From: Bacteroidota bacterium | GTDB lineage: Bacteria; Bacteroidota; Bacteroidia; AKYH767-A; 2013-40CM-41-45 | DNA: 64,000 bases | Assembly (NCBI GenBank): GCA_016711505.1 | Contig: JADJSV010000017.1 | Span: forward strand, 310,001 to 374,000 | Reading direction: 5' to 3' | Part shown: positions 55,505 to 64,000 of the stretch, piece after piece | Layout of the letters: every line of letters begins with the position of its first letter | How positions within the stretch are numbered: position 1 is the stretch's first letter | Translations under genes and position numbers: made by a program | The notes under the pieces: model-generated | What the model saw: only the letters and a program-made list of their open reading frames with translations | The model's database searches: none | Told to the model about the DNA's origin: nothing

Positions 55505-56836
55505 ATGCAATCACCTCATCTTGACAGAAAGATCAATCTGGTTCAGGCAACTGCTCTGAATATGATTGACATGGTTGGCATCGGTCCATTTGTTGTTTTG
55601 CCATTGGTCATTCAGATGATTGGTGGGCCTCATTTCATTTTCGCATGGCTTGCAGGTGCTTTTCTTTCATTAGTAGATGGAATGATCTGGGCTGAGTTAG
55701 GGGCGGCATATCCAAAAGCAGGAGGAAGTTATAATTTTCTGAAAGAATCATACGGTAAAAAATATGGCCCGTTGATGTCTTTTCTTTACGTCTGGCAAAC
55801 AATGCTGCAGGCTCCGCTTGTTGCAGCAAGTGGAGCAATTGGTTTTTCTGAAACAGCAACCTACTTATATAGCTTCTCCCCTTTGCAGCAAAAAATTATT
55901 TCCGGTTCACTTATCATCTTACTGACAATATTACTATACCGGAAAATTCAGACGATCGGGAAAATTGGTGTCATCATGTGGATCGCTGTTCTCTCTACAC
56001 TGGCATGGATCATTTTCGGAGGAATCACTCATCATACAATTTCAAATGACTGGATTCCGCCGATGAAAGATTTTTCATTCAGTTTATTCTTTGTTGCTTT
56101 GGGACAGGCATCTGTAAAAACAATTTACAGTTATCTGGGCTATTATAATGTCTGCCATCTTGGTGGTGAAATAAAATCGCCTGAAAAAAATATTCCAAAA
56201 AGTATTTTCATTTCGATCATTGGAATAGCCGTATTATATCTGGCAATGAATGTAAGTGTTGTAAGTGTAATTCCGTGGCAGGAAGCACAACATTCCAAAT
56301 TTATTGTAAGTACATTTATGGAAAGGATCTATGGCCATACAGCAGGATTGATTGCAACCGTTCTGGTTTTAATCGTAGCATTATCATCGCTCTTTGCTGT
56401 TTTGCTCGGCTATTCCCGCATACCTTATGCAGCTGCTGCAGATGGAAAGTTTTTTAAAGTCTTCGCACGCTTACATCCTACAAAACATTTCCCGCACATT
56501 TCACTTCTGACAATCTGTTCACTTGCATTTGTTTTTAGTTTACTCTTCCGTCTTTCCGAAGTGATCAGTGCAATTCTTGCTATGCGGATCATTGTTCAGT
56601 TTATCGGCCAGGCTATTGGATTGGTCATGCTGAGAAAAAGAAATGGCAGTAACAAACTTCCCTTCAAAATGCCACTCTATCCTTTACCGGTTATACTTGC
56701 AATTATAGTATGGGCAGGTGTATTTCTTTCAACCGGAAGAAACTTTGCCTTTTCGGGACTTGCAGTAATTTCACTTGGGATAATTGCTTATTTCCTTGCA
56801 AAAAAATACAAACTGTTTCAGCAATCGGAAATTTAG
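55505..56836 (+). CDS. APC family amino acid permease
   Basis: 443 residues with about 12 transmembrane segments. First helix pattern VQATALNMIDMVGIGPFVVL and second-helix GAFLSLVDGMIWAELGAAYP, KAGGSYNFLKE, typical of LAT/APC transporters (the unwound first helix of the fold). Probably imports or exchanges an amino acid; a specific substrate cannot be given. Ends four to ten bases before a class A palindrome that separates it from the convergent barrel gene. Confidence 0.92.
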   Translation: MQSPHLDRKINLVQATALNMIDMVGIGPFVVLPLVIQMIGGPHFIFAWLAGAFLSLVDGMIWAELGAAYPKAGGSYNFLKESYGKKYGPLMSFLYVWQTMLQAPLVAASGAIGFSETATYLYSFSPLQQKIISGSLIILLTILLYRKIQTIGKIGVIMWIAVLSTLAWIIFGGITHHTISNDWIPPMKDFSFSLFFVALGQASVKTIYSYLGYYNVCHLGGEIKSPEKNIPKSIFISIIGIAVLYLAMNVSVVSVIPWQEAQHSKFIVSTFMERIYGHTAGLIATVLVLIVALSSLFAVLLGYSRIPYAAAADGKFFKVFARLHPTKHFPHISLLTICSLAFVFSLLFRLSEVISAILAMRIIVQFIGQAIGLVMLRKRNGSNKLPFKMPLYPLPVILAIIVWAGVFLSTGRNFAFSGLAVISLGIIAYFLAKKYKLFQQSEI

Positions 56837-56845
56837 TCGTAAAAA

Positions 56846-56915
56846 AAACTAAGCTCACTAAATTTTGTCACAAGAACAGATGTGTACTTGTGCTAAAAAT
56901 TAGTGAGCTTAGTTT
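56846..56915. repeat. Palindromic intergenic element, class A (no loop)
   Basis: Left arm 56846-56880 starts AAACTAAGCTCACTAAAT; right arm 56881-56915 ends TTAGTGAGCTTAGTTT. Arms of 35 bases meet with no loop, few mismatches. Relative to other class A members the word AAGATCACT is replaced by AAGCTCACT in both arms, so the arms have changed together. Confidence 0.75.
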
Positions 56916-56931
56916 TAAAATTTTAGTTGAA

Positions 56932-57645
56932 TCAGAATTTGTATCCTAAACAAAGTCCGAATCCTCTTACCGCAGGAAAACCTGATTTGTATTCGATCTC
57001 AACTTTAGTTGATGTTACTGTTGATTTAAATGAGCCCGGAAAATCAGCATCAGTAGATGCTAATTCACCTTTGATGTCTTCAATGTCATTGCTATCAAAA
57101 TTACCAACTGCTGAGAATGTTCCTTTTTGTCCACCGAAACCTGCACCGATGATCCACCAGTCAAGCGCGAAATGTTCGCCAAGTTCCCATTGTGCTCCAA
57201 ACATAACTCCAACAACACTAGTTTTGAAATCGCCACCTGCTACAACTTTTTCATCTACGTTTGTATTTGAATTTGTATAGGTAATGTATACATCATCGAA
57301 AGAATATTTCGAATATCTGAAGTATGGTGCTACATAAAATCCTTTCGGAGCTTTTCCGGTAAAGTAGTAACGGTATTCAGGAGTAATTGCAAATCCGCTG
57401 AATGAAAGTTTTTTCAGATCTGCTTCCTGTGTTTGATCGTCTGATGTAATGGCAGCAGAAGGAAAACCTCTTGATGGTAAATAAGACAAACCTAATGCAA
57501 CAGAAGAATGCTCATTTAGAGTTCTTTCATATTGAAGAGAAATATTTCCTAGAAACATTCCAAATGCATTCCATTTTACAATATTTGTCTGAGCGCCTGC
57601 AGCGAATGCTGAAAGCATAAAAATACTTAGTAAGATTTTTTTCAT
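56932..57645 (-). CDS. Outer-membrane beta-barrel protein
   Basis: 237 residues. Signal peptide MKKILLSIFMLSAFAAGAQ, then alternating amphipathic strands with periplasmic turns (IVKWNAFGMFLGNISLQYER, YFTGKAPKGFYVAPYFRYSK, FALDWWIIGAGFGGQKGTF) and a C-terminal strand ending in an aromatic residue (GFGLCLGYKF). Matches DUF3575/OmpW-like small porin patterns. Function unknown. Confidence 0.85.
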   Translation of the reverse strand: MKKILLSIFMLSAFAAGAQTNIVKWNAFGMFLGNISLQYERTLNEHSSVALGLSYLPSRGFPSAAITSDDQTQEADLKKLSFSGFAITPEYRYYFTGKAPKGFYVAPYFRYSKYSFDDVYITYTNSNTNVDEKVVAGGDFKTSVVGVMFGAQWELGEHFALDWWIIGAGFGGQKGTFSAVGNFDSNDIEDIKGELASTDADFPGSFKSTVTSTKVEIEYKSGFPAVRGFGLCLGYKF

Positions 57646-57803
57646 GATGGGGTTTTATGTTGGTTGTTTTGACAATTATACATCATTTTTTTAGAGTTTA
57701 AAAATTTAAAAGGTCACATTTTAGCTGAATTTCAACTATTTCCATCCTTTTTCAGGCTCGGGGATTGCGAATTAACAAATGTTGACTGAAGTATAAGATA
57801 AAG

Positions 57804-57811
57804 TACCTTTG
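57804..57811 (+). promoter_or_regulatory. Predicted -7 promoter box of the aldo/keto reductase gene
   Basis: TACCTTTG matches TAnnTTTG, 17 bases before the ATG at 57829. Confidence 0.5.
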
Positions 57812-57828
57812 ATAACATTTTAAAAAAT

Positions 57829-58818
57829 ATGGAATATAGACGTTTAGGAAAATCAGGATTAAAGGTGAGCGCATTATCATTGGGCTCGTGGCTGACATTT
57901 GGAAAACAAATTGATAACAACATTGCCGATGAATTAATGTCCATTGCATACGATAATGGCATTAACTTTTTTGACAATGCTGAAATCTATTCGAAAGGAC
58001 AATCTGAAATAGTTATGGGCGAAATCCTGAAGAAAAAAAACTGGGACCGGTCATCATATATTGTTTCAAGCAAAATTTTCTGGGGAACGGAAGGAGCAAA
58101 ATCAAAACCAAACCAAAACGGACTTTCACGTAAACATGTAATTGAAGGTTGTCATGGTGCAATGAAACGGTTACAGGTAGATTATATCGATCTCTTCTTC
58201 TGTCATCGCCCAGATAAAGAAACGCCAATTGAAGAAACCGTTTGGGCAATGAATTCTCTCATTCAACAAGGAAAAATTTTGTACTGGGGAACTTCCGAGT
58301 GGAATGCAAGTGAAATCATGGAAGCGATTCTGGTTGCGGAAAAAAATCATCTCATCGGACCCACAATGGAGCAACCACAATACAACATGATCCATCGTGA
58401 GAAAATGGAAAAAGAATTTCTCCACTTATTCAAACATCATGGAATTGGTACTACGATCTGGTCACCACTTGCGTCAGGATTGTTGACCGGAAAATATTCC
58501 GGCGAGAAAAAGGACAACACTCGTCTTGATATTGAAGGTATGGACTGGTTGAAAAAGCAATTACTTGTTGAAGAAAACCTCAAACGAGTTGATGAAACAA
58601 AAGTCATCGCCGACAAATTAAACACTACGTTACCTCTACTTGGAATTGCATGGTGTCTGAAAAATCCAAATGTTAGTTCAGTGATTTTAGGTGCATCAAA
58701 AACATCGCAGCTTACTGAAAATCTAAAAGCTCTCGAGTTACTTCCATTGATGACACAGGAAATTATGAATGAAGTGGATTCGGTCTGGAAGACTAAGCCT
58801 GTGCAGGCGGAGTATTGA
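57829..58818 (+). CDS. Aldo/keto reductase, Kv-beta-like subgroup
   Basis: 329 residues, TIM-barrel. Start MEYRRLGKSGLKVSALSLGS; catalytic tetrad residues visible as Asp and Tyr in FFDNAEIYSKG, Lys in VVSSKIFW-like IVSSKIFWG, and His in FFCHRPD. The C-terminal NADPH site WSPLASGLLTGKYSG and SVILGASKTSQLTENL follow the KCNAB/YghZ pattern. Reduces aldehydes or ketones with NADPH; substrate unknown. Confidence 0.93.
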   Translation: MEYRRLGKSGLKVSALSLGSWLTFGKQIDNNIADELMSIAYDNGINFFDNAEIYSKGQSEIVMGEILKKKNWDRSSYIVSSKIFWGTEGAKSKPNQNGLSRKHVIEGCHGAMKRLQVDYIDLFFCHRPDKETPIEETVWAMNSLIQQGKILYWGTSEWNASEIMEAILVAEKNHLIGPTMEQPQYNMIHREKMEKEFLHLFKHHGIGTTIWSPLASGLLTGKYSGEKKDNTRLDIEGMDWLKKQLLVEENLKRVDETKVIADKLNTTLPLLGIAWCLKNPNVSSVILGASKTSQLTENLKALELLPLMTQEIMNEVDSVWKTKPVQAEY

Positions 58819-58844
58819 TTTTTTTGCTAATGTCTACAAATATT

Positions 58845-58861
58845 AGACCCCGCTGGGGTCT
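58845..58861. repeat. Short palindrome AGACCCC-GCT-GGGGTCT
   Basis: Seven-base perfect arms. Flanking words TCTACAAATATT and GTCTGGGAAGCAG resemble a dispersed intergenic repeat I have seen in other Bacteroidota; only one copy is present here. Located between the convergent aldo/keto reductase and DUF885 genes. Confidence 0.5.
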
Positions 58862-58974
58862 GGGAAGCAGCCTGAATGTTTCTGTTTTTAATTTGCAGAC
58901 CTGTGTAGTCAATATAATAAGAACAACTGAACATGAAGTGGTCAAATATTTTGTTGGAACTGTTAAAGGGAAAA

Positions 58975-60753
58975 TTATAAGCCACCAGCATCGATCCAAC
59001 GATCAACTTCACGTTCAAATATTGCAAGTGGCAAACAACCATTGATCAGTACCTCATCATGAAATGCTTTGATGTTGAATTTTGTTCCAAGTTTTTTTTC
59101 TGCTTTAGCACGGAGTTCAAGAATTTTCATCTGACCTATCTTGTACGACAAAGCTTGACCGGGAATCGCCATGTATCTTTCTACTTCTGCAGTAATATCG
59201 GCTTCACTTTCTGTTTCATTCTCCAAAGAGAAAGCAATTGCTTGTTCTCTGGTCATACCTTTCATGTGCATGCCAACATCTACAACTAAACGAATGGCTC
59301 TATGCATCTCTTCGCTTAATGCACCGAAGTACTGATATGGATCGGTATATAATCCTAATTCTTTCCCAAGTGATTCAGTATACAAAGCCCAACCTTCACC
59401 ATATGCACCATACCAGCCAAAGCGACGGAAATCCGGAAGATCTTTGTTCTCTTGCTGAATGGATGTTTGATAATGATGCCCGGGAATCGCTTCATGCAAA
59501 AACAGATCTTCCATCGATACATTATTAAACTTCGTAGGATCAAGTACGGGAACATAAAAAATTCCGGGGCGAGAACCATCAGGAGCTGACTGCTGATACT
59601 CTGCACTTGCTGATGCTTCTCTGAATGCTTCCGTCTGGCGAACTTCAAACTTTGCTTTTGGCACCAGATTAAAAAGTTTTTTCAATTGCGGCTGCATTTT
59701 TGTTTCTATCGCTCTGTAAGCATTGATTACATCACTGTCCTGCTTGAAAGGCATAAATTGCTTATCAGTATGGATGAAGTGAAAAAACTCTTTTAGTGTC
59801 CCTTTGAATCCTGTCTCCGTTTTAACTCTTTCCATTTCACTTCTGATTCTTGCAACTTCACTTTCACCGATAGCATAGATCTCATCAGGAGTTAAATCAG
59901 TTGTTGTCCAGAATTTGGCCAGATATGCATACATCTCTTTCCCTCCGGGCACTTCAGAAATTCCTGTCGTTGCACGGCACACAGGCAAATAATCTTTTTT
60001 AATGAACGAATGTAGTTTCTCATAGGAAGAAACAACTTCATTCATGATAGCACTTTTATACAACTCTGTCAATCTCGTTTTCTCCTGTTCTGAAAAATCT
60101 GCAGGAAAGTTTTTAATCGGTCCTGCAAAAACACTTTGCATCGGATCTTTTACAATTATACCTTCTAATTGCGGTAAAACTTTTTCCATCAAAACTTTCG
60201 ACTGCACAATACCCTGACTCATTCCGCGCTTCATGTTGCTGATCATCGTATCAACATAAGATGTAAAATCATGGATTCGTCCCAGAAAATCATCATAATC
60301 CTTAACTGTTTTGAAAGGTTGATTGCCGGAGCCGGATCCAAGCACAGGAAAAGTTAAATGCATGCTCCAGAATTGATTTACAGGCATCAGATTGTCATTG
60401 AATGAAAGGCCCTTCACTTGCATATCCATTTCATATTGCATGACATCATAACTCAGTATCGATTGTCCGGACAATTTTGCTCTGTCTATCTTACTGAATT
60501 TTTCACCATAAGTCGTAAAGAAATTTCTAAGTATAGAACGATATGAATCACTGATATCAACAGGCAATGTGTCATTATATCTGTTGTCAGCGATACCCGT
60601 CGCTTCCAGCGGAAATAATTTCAATCGCTCTTCATAATATTCATGCAACAAACTATCGAGTTCTGCATTTGAATTTTCCATTTTTGTTTCTTTTGGATTA
60701 CTGCAAGATATAAATGCAGATATTGCTACTAAAGCAATGAGTATTGTTTTCAT
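58975..60753 (-). CDS. DUF885 family lipoprotein (putative metallopeptidase)
   Basis: 592 residues. Lipoprotein signal peptide with lipobox ISAFISC. DUF885 pattern: LFPLEATGIADNRYNDTLPV near the N-terminus; zinc-like HExxH variant in LFLHEAIPGHHYQTSIQ; RFGWYGAYGEGWALYTESLG downstream, and a C-terminal SYKIGQMKILELRAKAEKKL. The family is related to M1/M3-like gluzincins; biochemical activity is poorly known. Probably outer-membrane-anchored peptidase. Confidence 0.9.
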   Translation of the reverse strand: MKTILIALVAISAFISCSNPKETKMENSNAELDSLLHEYYEERLKLFPLEATGIADNRYNDTLPVDISDSYRSILRNFFTTYGEKFSKIDRAKLSGQSILSYDVMQYEMDMQVKGLSFNDNLMPVNQFWSMHLTFPVLGSGSGNQPFKTVKDYDDFLGRIHDFTSYVDTMISNMKRGMSQGIVQSKVLMEKVLPQLEGIIVKDPMQSVFAGPIKNFPADFSEQEKTRLTELYKSAIMNEVVSSYEKLHSFIKKDYLPVCRATTGISEVPGGKEMYAYLAKFWTTTDLTPDEIYAIGESEVARIRSEMERVKTETGFKGTLKEFFHFIHTDKQFMPFKQDSDVINAYRAIETKMQPQLKKLFNLVPKAKFEVRQTEAFREASASAEYQQSAPDGSRPGIFYVPVLDPTKFNNVSMEDLFLHEAIPGHHYQTSIQQENKDLPDFRRFGWYGAYGEGWALYTESLGKELGLYTDPYQYFGALSEEMHRAIRLVVDVGMHMKGMTREQAIAFSLENETESEADITAEVERYMAIPGQALSYKIGQMKILELRAKAEKKLGTKFNIKAFHDEVLINGCLPLAIFEREVDRWIDAGGL

Positions 60754-60823
60754 CGAAAGGTTGTGTAAAATGTACTACGAAGTAAAAAAAATTAAAGGAA
60801 ATAAAAGTTAAAAGCTGTTAAAG

Positions 60824-60873
60824 AAAAAATATATTTTGCACGGCCCTTAAGGGCCGTGCAAAATATATTTTTT
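60824..60873. terminator. Perfect 50-base palindrome, bidirectional terminator
   Basis: Arms of 25 bases (60824-60848 and 60849-60873), AAAAAATATATTTTGCACGG then CCCTT and its exact complement, with no mismatches and no loop. It lies just beyond the 3' end of the ABC-F gene (minus strand, stop at 60872), upstream of the DUF885 gene start. Confidence 0.85.
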
Positions 60874-62509
60874 ATTTATTAGACAGCATTGCGCCATCAT
60901 ACATTTTTTCGCGCATCTCTTTCACCCTCTCATCTTCCAGATATTCATCATAAGTCATCGACTTATCGATAATACCGTTCGGAGTTAATTCGATGATACG
61001 ATTTGCAACCGTATGCATGAATTCATGATCATGTGATGTGAAAAGTGCTACATGCTTCCAGTCTTTCAGAGCATTGTTAAATGCTGTGATCGATTCAAGG
61101 TCGAGGTGATTGGTAGGTTCATCGAGAATCAGGCAATTTGCATTCGTAAGCATCATTCTTGAAACCATGCAACGAACTTTTTCTCCTCCTGACAACACAT
61201 TAGATTTTTTAAGAGACTCTTCACCGCTGAAAAGCATTTTTCCTAAAAACCCGCGGATATATGTTTCGTCTTTATCTTTTGAATATTGACGTAACCAATC
61301 GATCAGATTCAGATCGCTATCAAAAAACTTCGAATTGTCATTTGGTAAATATGAACGGGTGATCGTTGTTCCCCAAGTATAATCGCCACTGTCTTGTTTG
61401 TCTTCGCCGTTTAGTATTTCGAAGAAAGTTGAAAGCGCAGTATGGTCTTTCGAAATTACAGCAACCTTATCGCCTTTTTTCAGAGTAAATGTTATATCGT
61501 TGAAAAGGATTTGTCCGTCATTTCCTGATTTTGAAAGATGCTCCACAGATAGAATCTGATCGCCGCAATCACGTTCAGCTTTAAATATAATTCCCGGATA
61601 CTTTCTTGTTGAAGCCTGGATATCATCAATCACTAATTTTTCAAGTAACTTCTTCCTACTTGTTGCCTGACGAGATTTTGATGCATTCGCACTGAATCGT
61701 TCAACGAATTCCTGAAGTTCTTTTCGTTTATCTTCGACTTTCTTATTCTGATCTGAGCGTTGACGTAAAGCCAACTGACTTGATTCATACCAGAAAGTAT
61801 AGTTACCTGTATATAATTTGATCTTATTAAAATCGATGTCTGCAATATGCGTACAAACCGCATCCAGAAAATGTCGATCGTGAGAAACAACTATTACTGT
61901 ATTCTGAAAATCGGCAAGAAAGTTTTCCAGCCATGAAATTGTATCTACATCAAGATCATTCGTTGGCTCATCCAGTAACAGGATATCCGGATTTCCAAAT
62001 AGTGCCTGAGCAAGAAGAACTCTGACTTTTTCTTTTCCGCTTAACTCTCCCAGTAACTGCCCATGAACTTCTTCTTTTACACCTAAGCTACTAAGCAAAC
62101 TTGCAGCATTACTTTCTGCATCCCAACCGTTCATTTCAGCAAATAAATGTTCCAATTCTGCAGCGCGATTTCCATCAGCATCATTGAAATCTTCCTTTGC
62201 ATAAAGTGCATCTTTTTCATGCATTACTTCCCACAGTTTTTTATTTCCGATCAGGACAGTATCGATCACTTTTTTATCGTCAAATTCAAAGTGATTCTGT
62301 TTTAAAACACTCATCCGTTCTCCGGGAGTGATGGAGATCTGTCCTGTAGCCGGGTCTATTTCGCCTGACAAAATCTTTAAAAATGTCGATTTTCCTGCGC
62401 CATTGGCGCCAATTACTCCATAGCAATTGCCGGGAGTGAATTTAATGTTGACGTCATCGAATAAAATTCGTTTTCCGTACCGTAATGAGATGTTTGATGC
62501 TGCAATCAT
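60872..62509 (-). CDS. ABC-F family ATPase (ribosome-associated type)
   Basis: 545 residues, two nucleotide-binding domains and an arm/linker. First domain: Walker A GANGAGKST (about residues 34-42), signature LSGKEKVRVLLAQALFGNPD, Walker B LLLDEPTNDLD. Second domain: signature LSGGEKVRCMVSRMML and Walker B LILDEPTNHLD, but its Walker A is replaced by AVISKDHTALSTF, lacking the GxxGxGKS Gly/Lys pattern. ABC-F proteins act on the ribosome (translation factors or antibiotic protection); this degenerate second site is, as I remember, a feature of a Bacteroidota YbiT-like subgroup. Confidence 0.9.
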   Translation of the reverse strand: MIAASNISLRYGKRILFDDVNIKFTPGNCYGVIGANGAGKSTFLKILSGEIDPATGQISITPGERMSVLKQNHFEFDDKKVIDTVLIGNKKLWEVMHEKDALYAKEDFNDADGNRAAELEHLFAEMNGWDAESNAASLLSSLGVKEEVHGQLLGELSGKEKVRVLLAQALFGNPDILLLDEPTNDLDVDTISWLENFLADFQNTVIVVSHDRHFLDAVCTHIADIDFNKIKLYTGNYTFWYESSQLALRQRSDQNKKVEDKRKELQEFVERFSANASKSRQATSRKKLLEKLVIDDIQASTRKYPGIIFKAERDCGDQILSVEHLSKSGNDGQILFNDITFTLKKGDKVAVISKDHTALSTFFEILNGEDKQDSGDYTWGTTITRSYLPNDNSKFFDSDLNLIDWLRQYSKDKDETYIRGFLGKMLFSGEESLKKSNVLSGGEKVRCMVSRMMLTNANCLILDEPTNHLDLESITAFNNALKDWKHVALFTSHDHEFMHTVANRIIELTPNGIIDKSMTYDEYLEDERVKEMREKMYDGAMLSNK

Positions 62510-62536
62510 TGATTTTTCTTCCTTTTAAAAGGGCTG

Positions 62537-62544
62537 CAAAGGTA
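62537..62544 (-). promoter_or_regulatory. Predicted -7 promoter box of the ABC-F gene
   Basis: On the minus strand TACCTTTG, exact match to TAnnTTTG, 27 bases before the ATG at 62509. Confidence 0.5.
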
Positions 62545-62622
62545 GTGAAAATCAAGGGGAAGGACAAGAAAGGCGGTCCACAAATTTGAAAATTAACTTT
62601 AAATCGCCAAGAAACCCTGAAT

Positions 62623-63701
62623 TTAAAAATTCACTGTTGCACCAAGTCCGATTCTATCGCTGAGTTCTATTCTTCCTGCCTCACGATACGTAATTCCACC
62701 TTCAACCGGATCTTCGCTAAACATCAATGGTGTATCGAAATCAAAATACCTGACTTTATTACTACACAATGAAAAATGCGCGGATGCAGTAAATCCTAAT
62801 CGCGATTCAAGAAAGCCTCCAACCTGTACATCAATATTATTTGTTTCGCAAAGACGTAAGATCTTTAACGCTTTAAAAATTCCGCCTGACTTTCCGAGTT
62901 TAATATTGAAAAGATCGCATGCATTTATTTTTATAAGTCTGGCCGCATCTAAATGATCGCAACAAGATTCATCGGCCATGATGGGAATTTTACTTGCTGA
63001 TTTTATTTCAGGCAGATCTAAAAAGTTATGTTTTAAAACCGGTTCTTCACAATGCTGAATGTTCATAGAACTTAATTCATTCAGAATAAAAATTGCATCC
63101 TCTTTACTCCAGCCTTGATTTGCATCGATTCGAATCGGAATAACGTCACCAACTGCAGCACGTATTGATTTCATTCTGAAAATATCGTCTTCAGGCGATC
63201 CGCCCAACTTGACTTTGATAACCGGAAAACCGGCATCAAGAATTTTTCTTGCATCAGCAGCCATTTTTTCTGCTGAATCAATACTTACGGTATAATCTGT
63301 GTGAATTTGCTTATCATTTTCCCTCCTAAAAATTTATACAGCGGGACTTTTGCATTTTGCGAAGCAATATCATATAAAGCAATGTCGAATGCACTTTTAA
63401 TTGAAGAGTTTCCAAAAATTACTTTGTCCATTAAAGCAACTAGCTCTTCGATCTGTAACGCATTTTTTCCAATAAAAACTTCCGTTATGATCTTTCCGAC
63501 AGCAATACAAGTCTCAGGAGTTTCACCATGAATTGTGCGGAATGGACTGCACTCTCCAAAACCGATGATCCCATTCGATGTGGTTATCTTTACAATAACA
63601 TTATCGGCATAATCTAATCGTCCAAGAGAAATAATAAAAGGTTCACGCAATTTTACCTTCAGTGGTATAACTTCAATTGAACTTATTATTTCTTCGTGCA
63701 T
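62623..63701 (-). CDS. Dipeptide epimerase (enolase superfamily), frameshifted
   Basis: About 359 residues when joined. N-terminal capping domain (IEVIPLKVKLREPFIISLGR, VKITTSNGIIGFGECSPF), then barrel motifs: KVKLG (KxK catalytic lysine), RIDANQGW (Asp ligand), CEEPV (Glu ligand), MADESC (Asp/Glu ligand) and FNIKLGKSGG (second catalytic lysine), followed by GGFLESRLGFTASAH. This set fits L-Ala-D/L-Glu epimerase-type enzymes that recycle peptidoglycan peptides. The frame breaks in TTTT (plus strand 63317-63320): one more base gives GGKNDKQIHTDYTVSIDSAE. Specificity is inferred. Confidence 0.87.
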
Positions 63702-63703
63702 GA

Positions 63704-64000
63704 TCAGTAAACAATAATTTTAGAATACTGAATAGTCTCTTTCGAAATTTGTTTAAGTATATATGTGCCTGCAGCAATTCCATTTAAATCAAATTCAATT
63801 GTTGTATTTGCAGAATTTGATCTCACATCTATTAATTTCCCTTCAAGACTGATCAACTGAAATTCTGAATTTGGTATTGATGAATGCACATACAACAGAT
63901 CATGAACGGGATTCGGATACACTGTAAGTGATTCTTTCGAAACATCTGAAATATTACTAAAGATCAAATCATTCACAAAAACAGGAACAAAAACATTTTG
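63704..64000 (-). CDS. T9SS-sorted protein, C-terminal fragment cut by the window edge
   Basis: The frame is open to the window end and continues upstream of position 64000. Visible end: FVPVFVNDLIFSNISDV, then a T9SS type A sorting domain (LTVYPNPVHDLLYVHS, LISLEGKLIDVR, IAAGTYILKQI, KIIVY). The function of the missing part cannot be told. It lies two bases upstream of the epimerase gene's start and may share its transcript; a peptidase in this position would match the epimerase, but nothing visible shows that. Confidence 0.8.
   Translation of the reverse strand, partial: QNVFVPVFVNDLIFSNISDVSKESLTVYPNPVHDLLYVHSSIPNSEFQLISLEGKLIDVRSNSANTTIEFDLNGIAAGTYILKQISKETIQYSKIIVY

Noticed and set aside
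1..64000. tRNA, rRNA, riboswitch or insertion-sequence genes.
   Set aside because: No cloverleaf-type TpsiC pattern, rRNA segment, known riboswitch core or transposase motif was recognised by reading; a tRNAscan/Infernal run would be decisive.

Overview
The window looks like a chromosomal segment from an uncultured, A+T-rich member of the Bacteroidota. At least eight secreted proteins carry a C-terminal type IX secretion (T9SS) sorting domain (a PNP motif followed by a short beta-rich tail), and a SprE/PorW-like T9SS lipoprotein sits at the left edge. There is also an ECF sigma/FecR/STN surface-signalling set, a TonB-dependent receptor, bacterial GH3 and ORF6N proteins, and core promoters of the Bacteroidetes -7 type (TAnnTTTG). 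I recognise no tRNA, rRNA, CRISPR array, insertion sequence or prophage.

Layout. 1-5.3 kb: SprE/PorW-like lipoprotein (cut by the left edge), a membrane-anchored M23 peptidase, a GH3-family protein and an ORF6N protein. 5.4-10.7 kb: two T9SS cargo proteins, one with an M23 domain, and a secreted HExxH protein. 10.9-18.5 kb: recQ, a small conserved protein, a strange homopurine tract, dxr, rseP, a DUF433/PIN-like toxin-antitoxin pair and a secreted protein. 18.6-29.8 kb: three T9SS cargo proteins, a polytopic GT39-like protein and an ALDH7-type aldehyde dehydrogenase. 29.9-39 kb: a TlpA-like protein, two lipid acyltransferases, a WG-repeat protein, a P-loop kinase, an FMN reductase, an antiporter and a polytopic membrane protein. 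39-45.8 kb: a minus-strand block reading sigma factor, FecR anti-sigma factor, STN protein with 16-residue surface repeats, DUF2807 protein, TonB receptor. 45.9-51.2 kb: an apparent copper-handling cassette comprising a metal-binding-domain/AraC regulator, a 39-residue metallothionein-like protein (46664-46783), a leaderless multicopper oxidase, a ChrA-type transporter and a T9SS-exported multicopper oxidase. 51.1-64 kb: a DHFR-like protein, an HhH protein, a secreted beta-lactamase-like hydrolase, an AraC regulator, a GNAT, an APC permease, a beta-barrel protein, an aldo/keto reductase, a DUF885 lipoprotein, an ABC-F ATPase, a dipeptide epimerase and a partial T9SS cargo gene.

Two patterns run across the whole window. 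First, an unusually large number of genes are broken by one-base shifts, mostly in homopolymers, or by an in-frame TGA. I list about fourteen such lesions, which suggests a long-read assembly with residual errors; broken genes are therefore annotated as single reconstructed genes. Second, many intergenic gaps hold long imperfect palindromes whose arms are built from short quasi-tandem words. They fall into at least five sequence classes and also occur as solitary half-arms. I know no name for them.

The strongest candidate for an under-described system is the 45.9-51.2 kb metal cassette. The sigma/FecR/STN-repeat block and the palindrome family come next.
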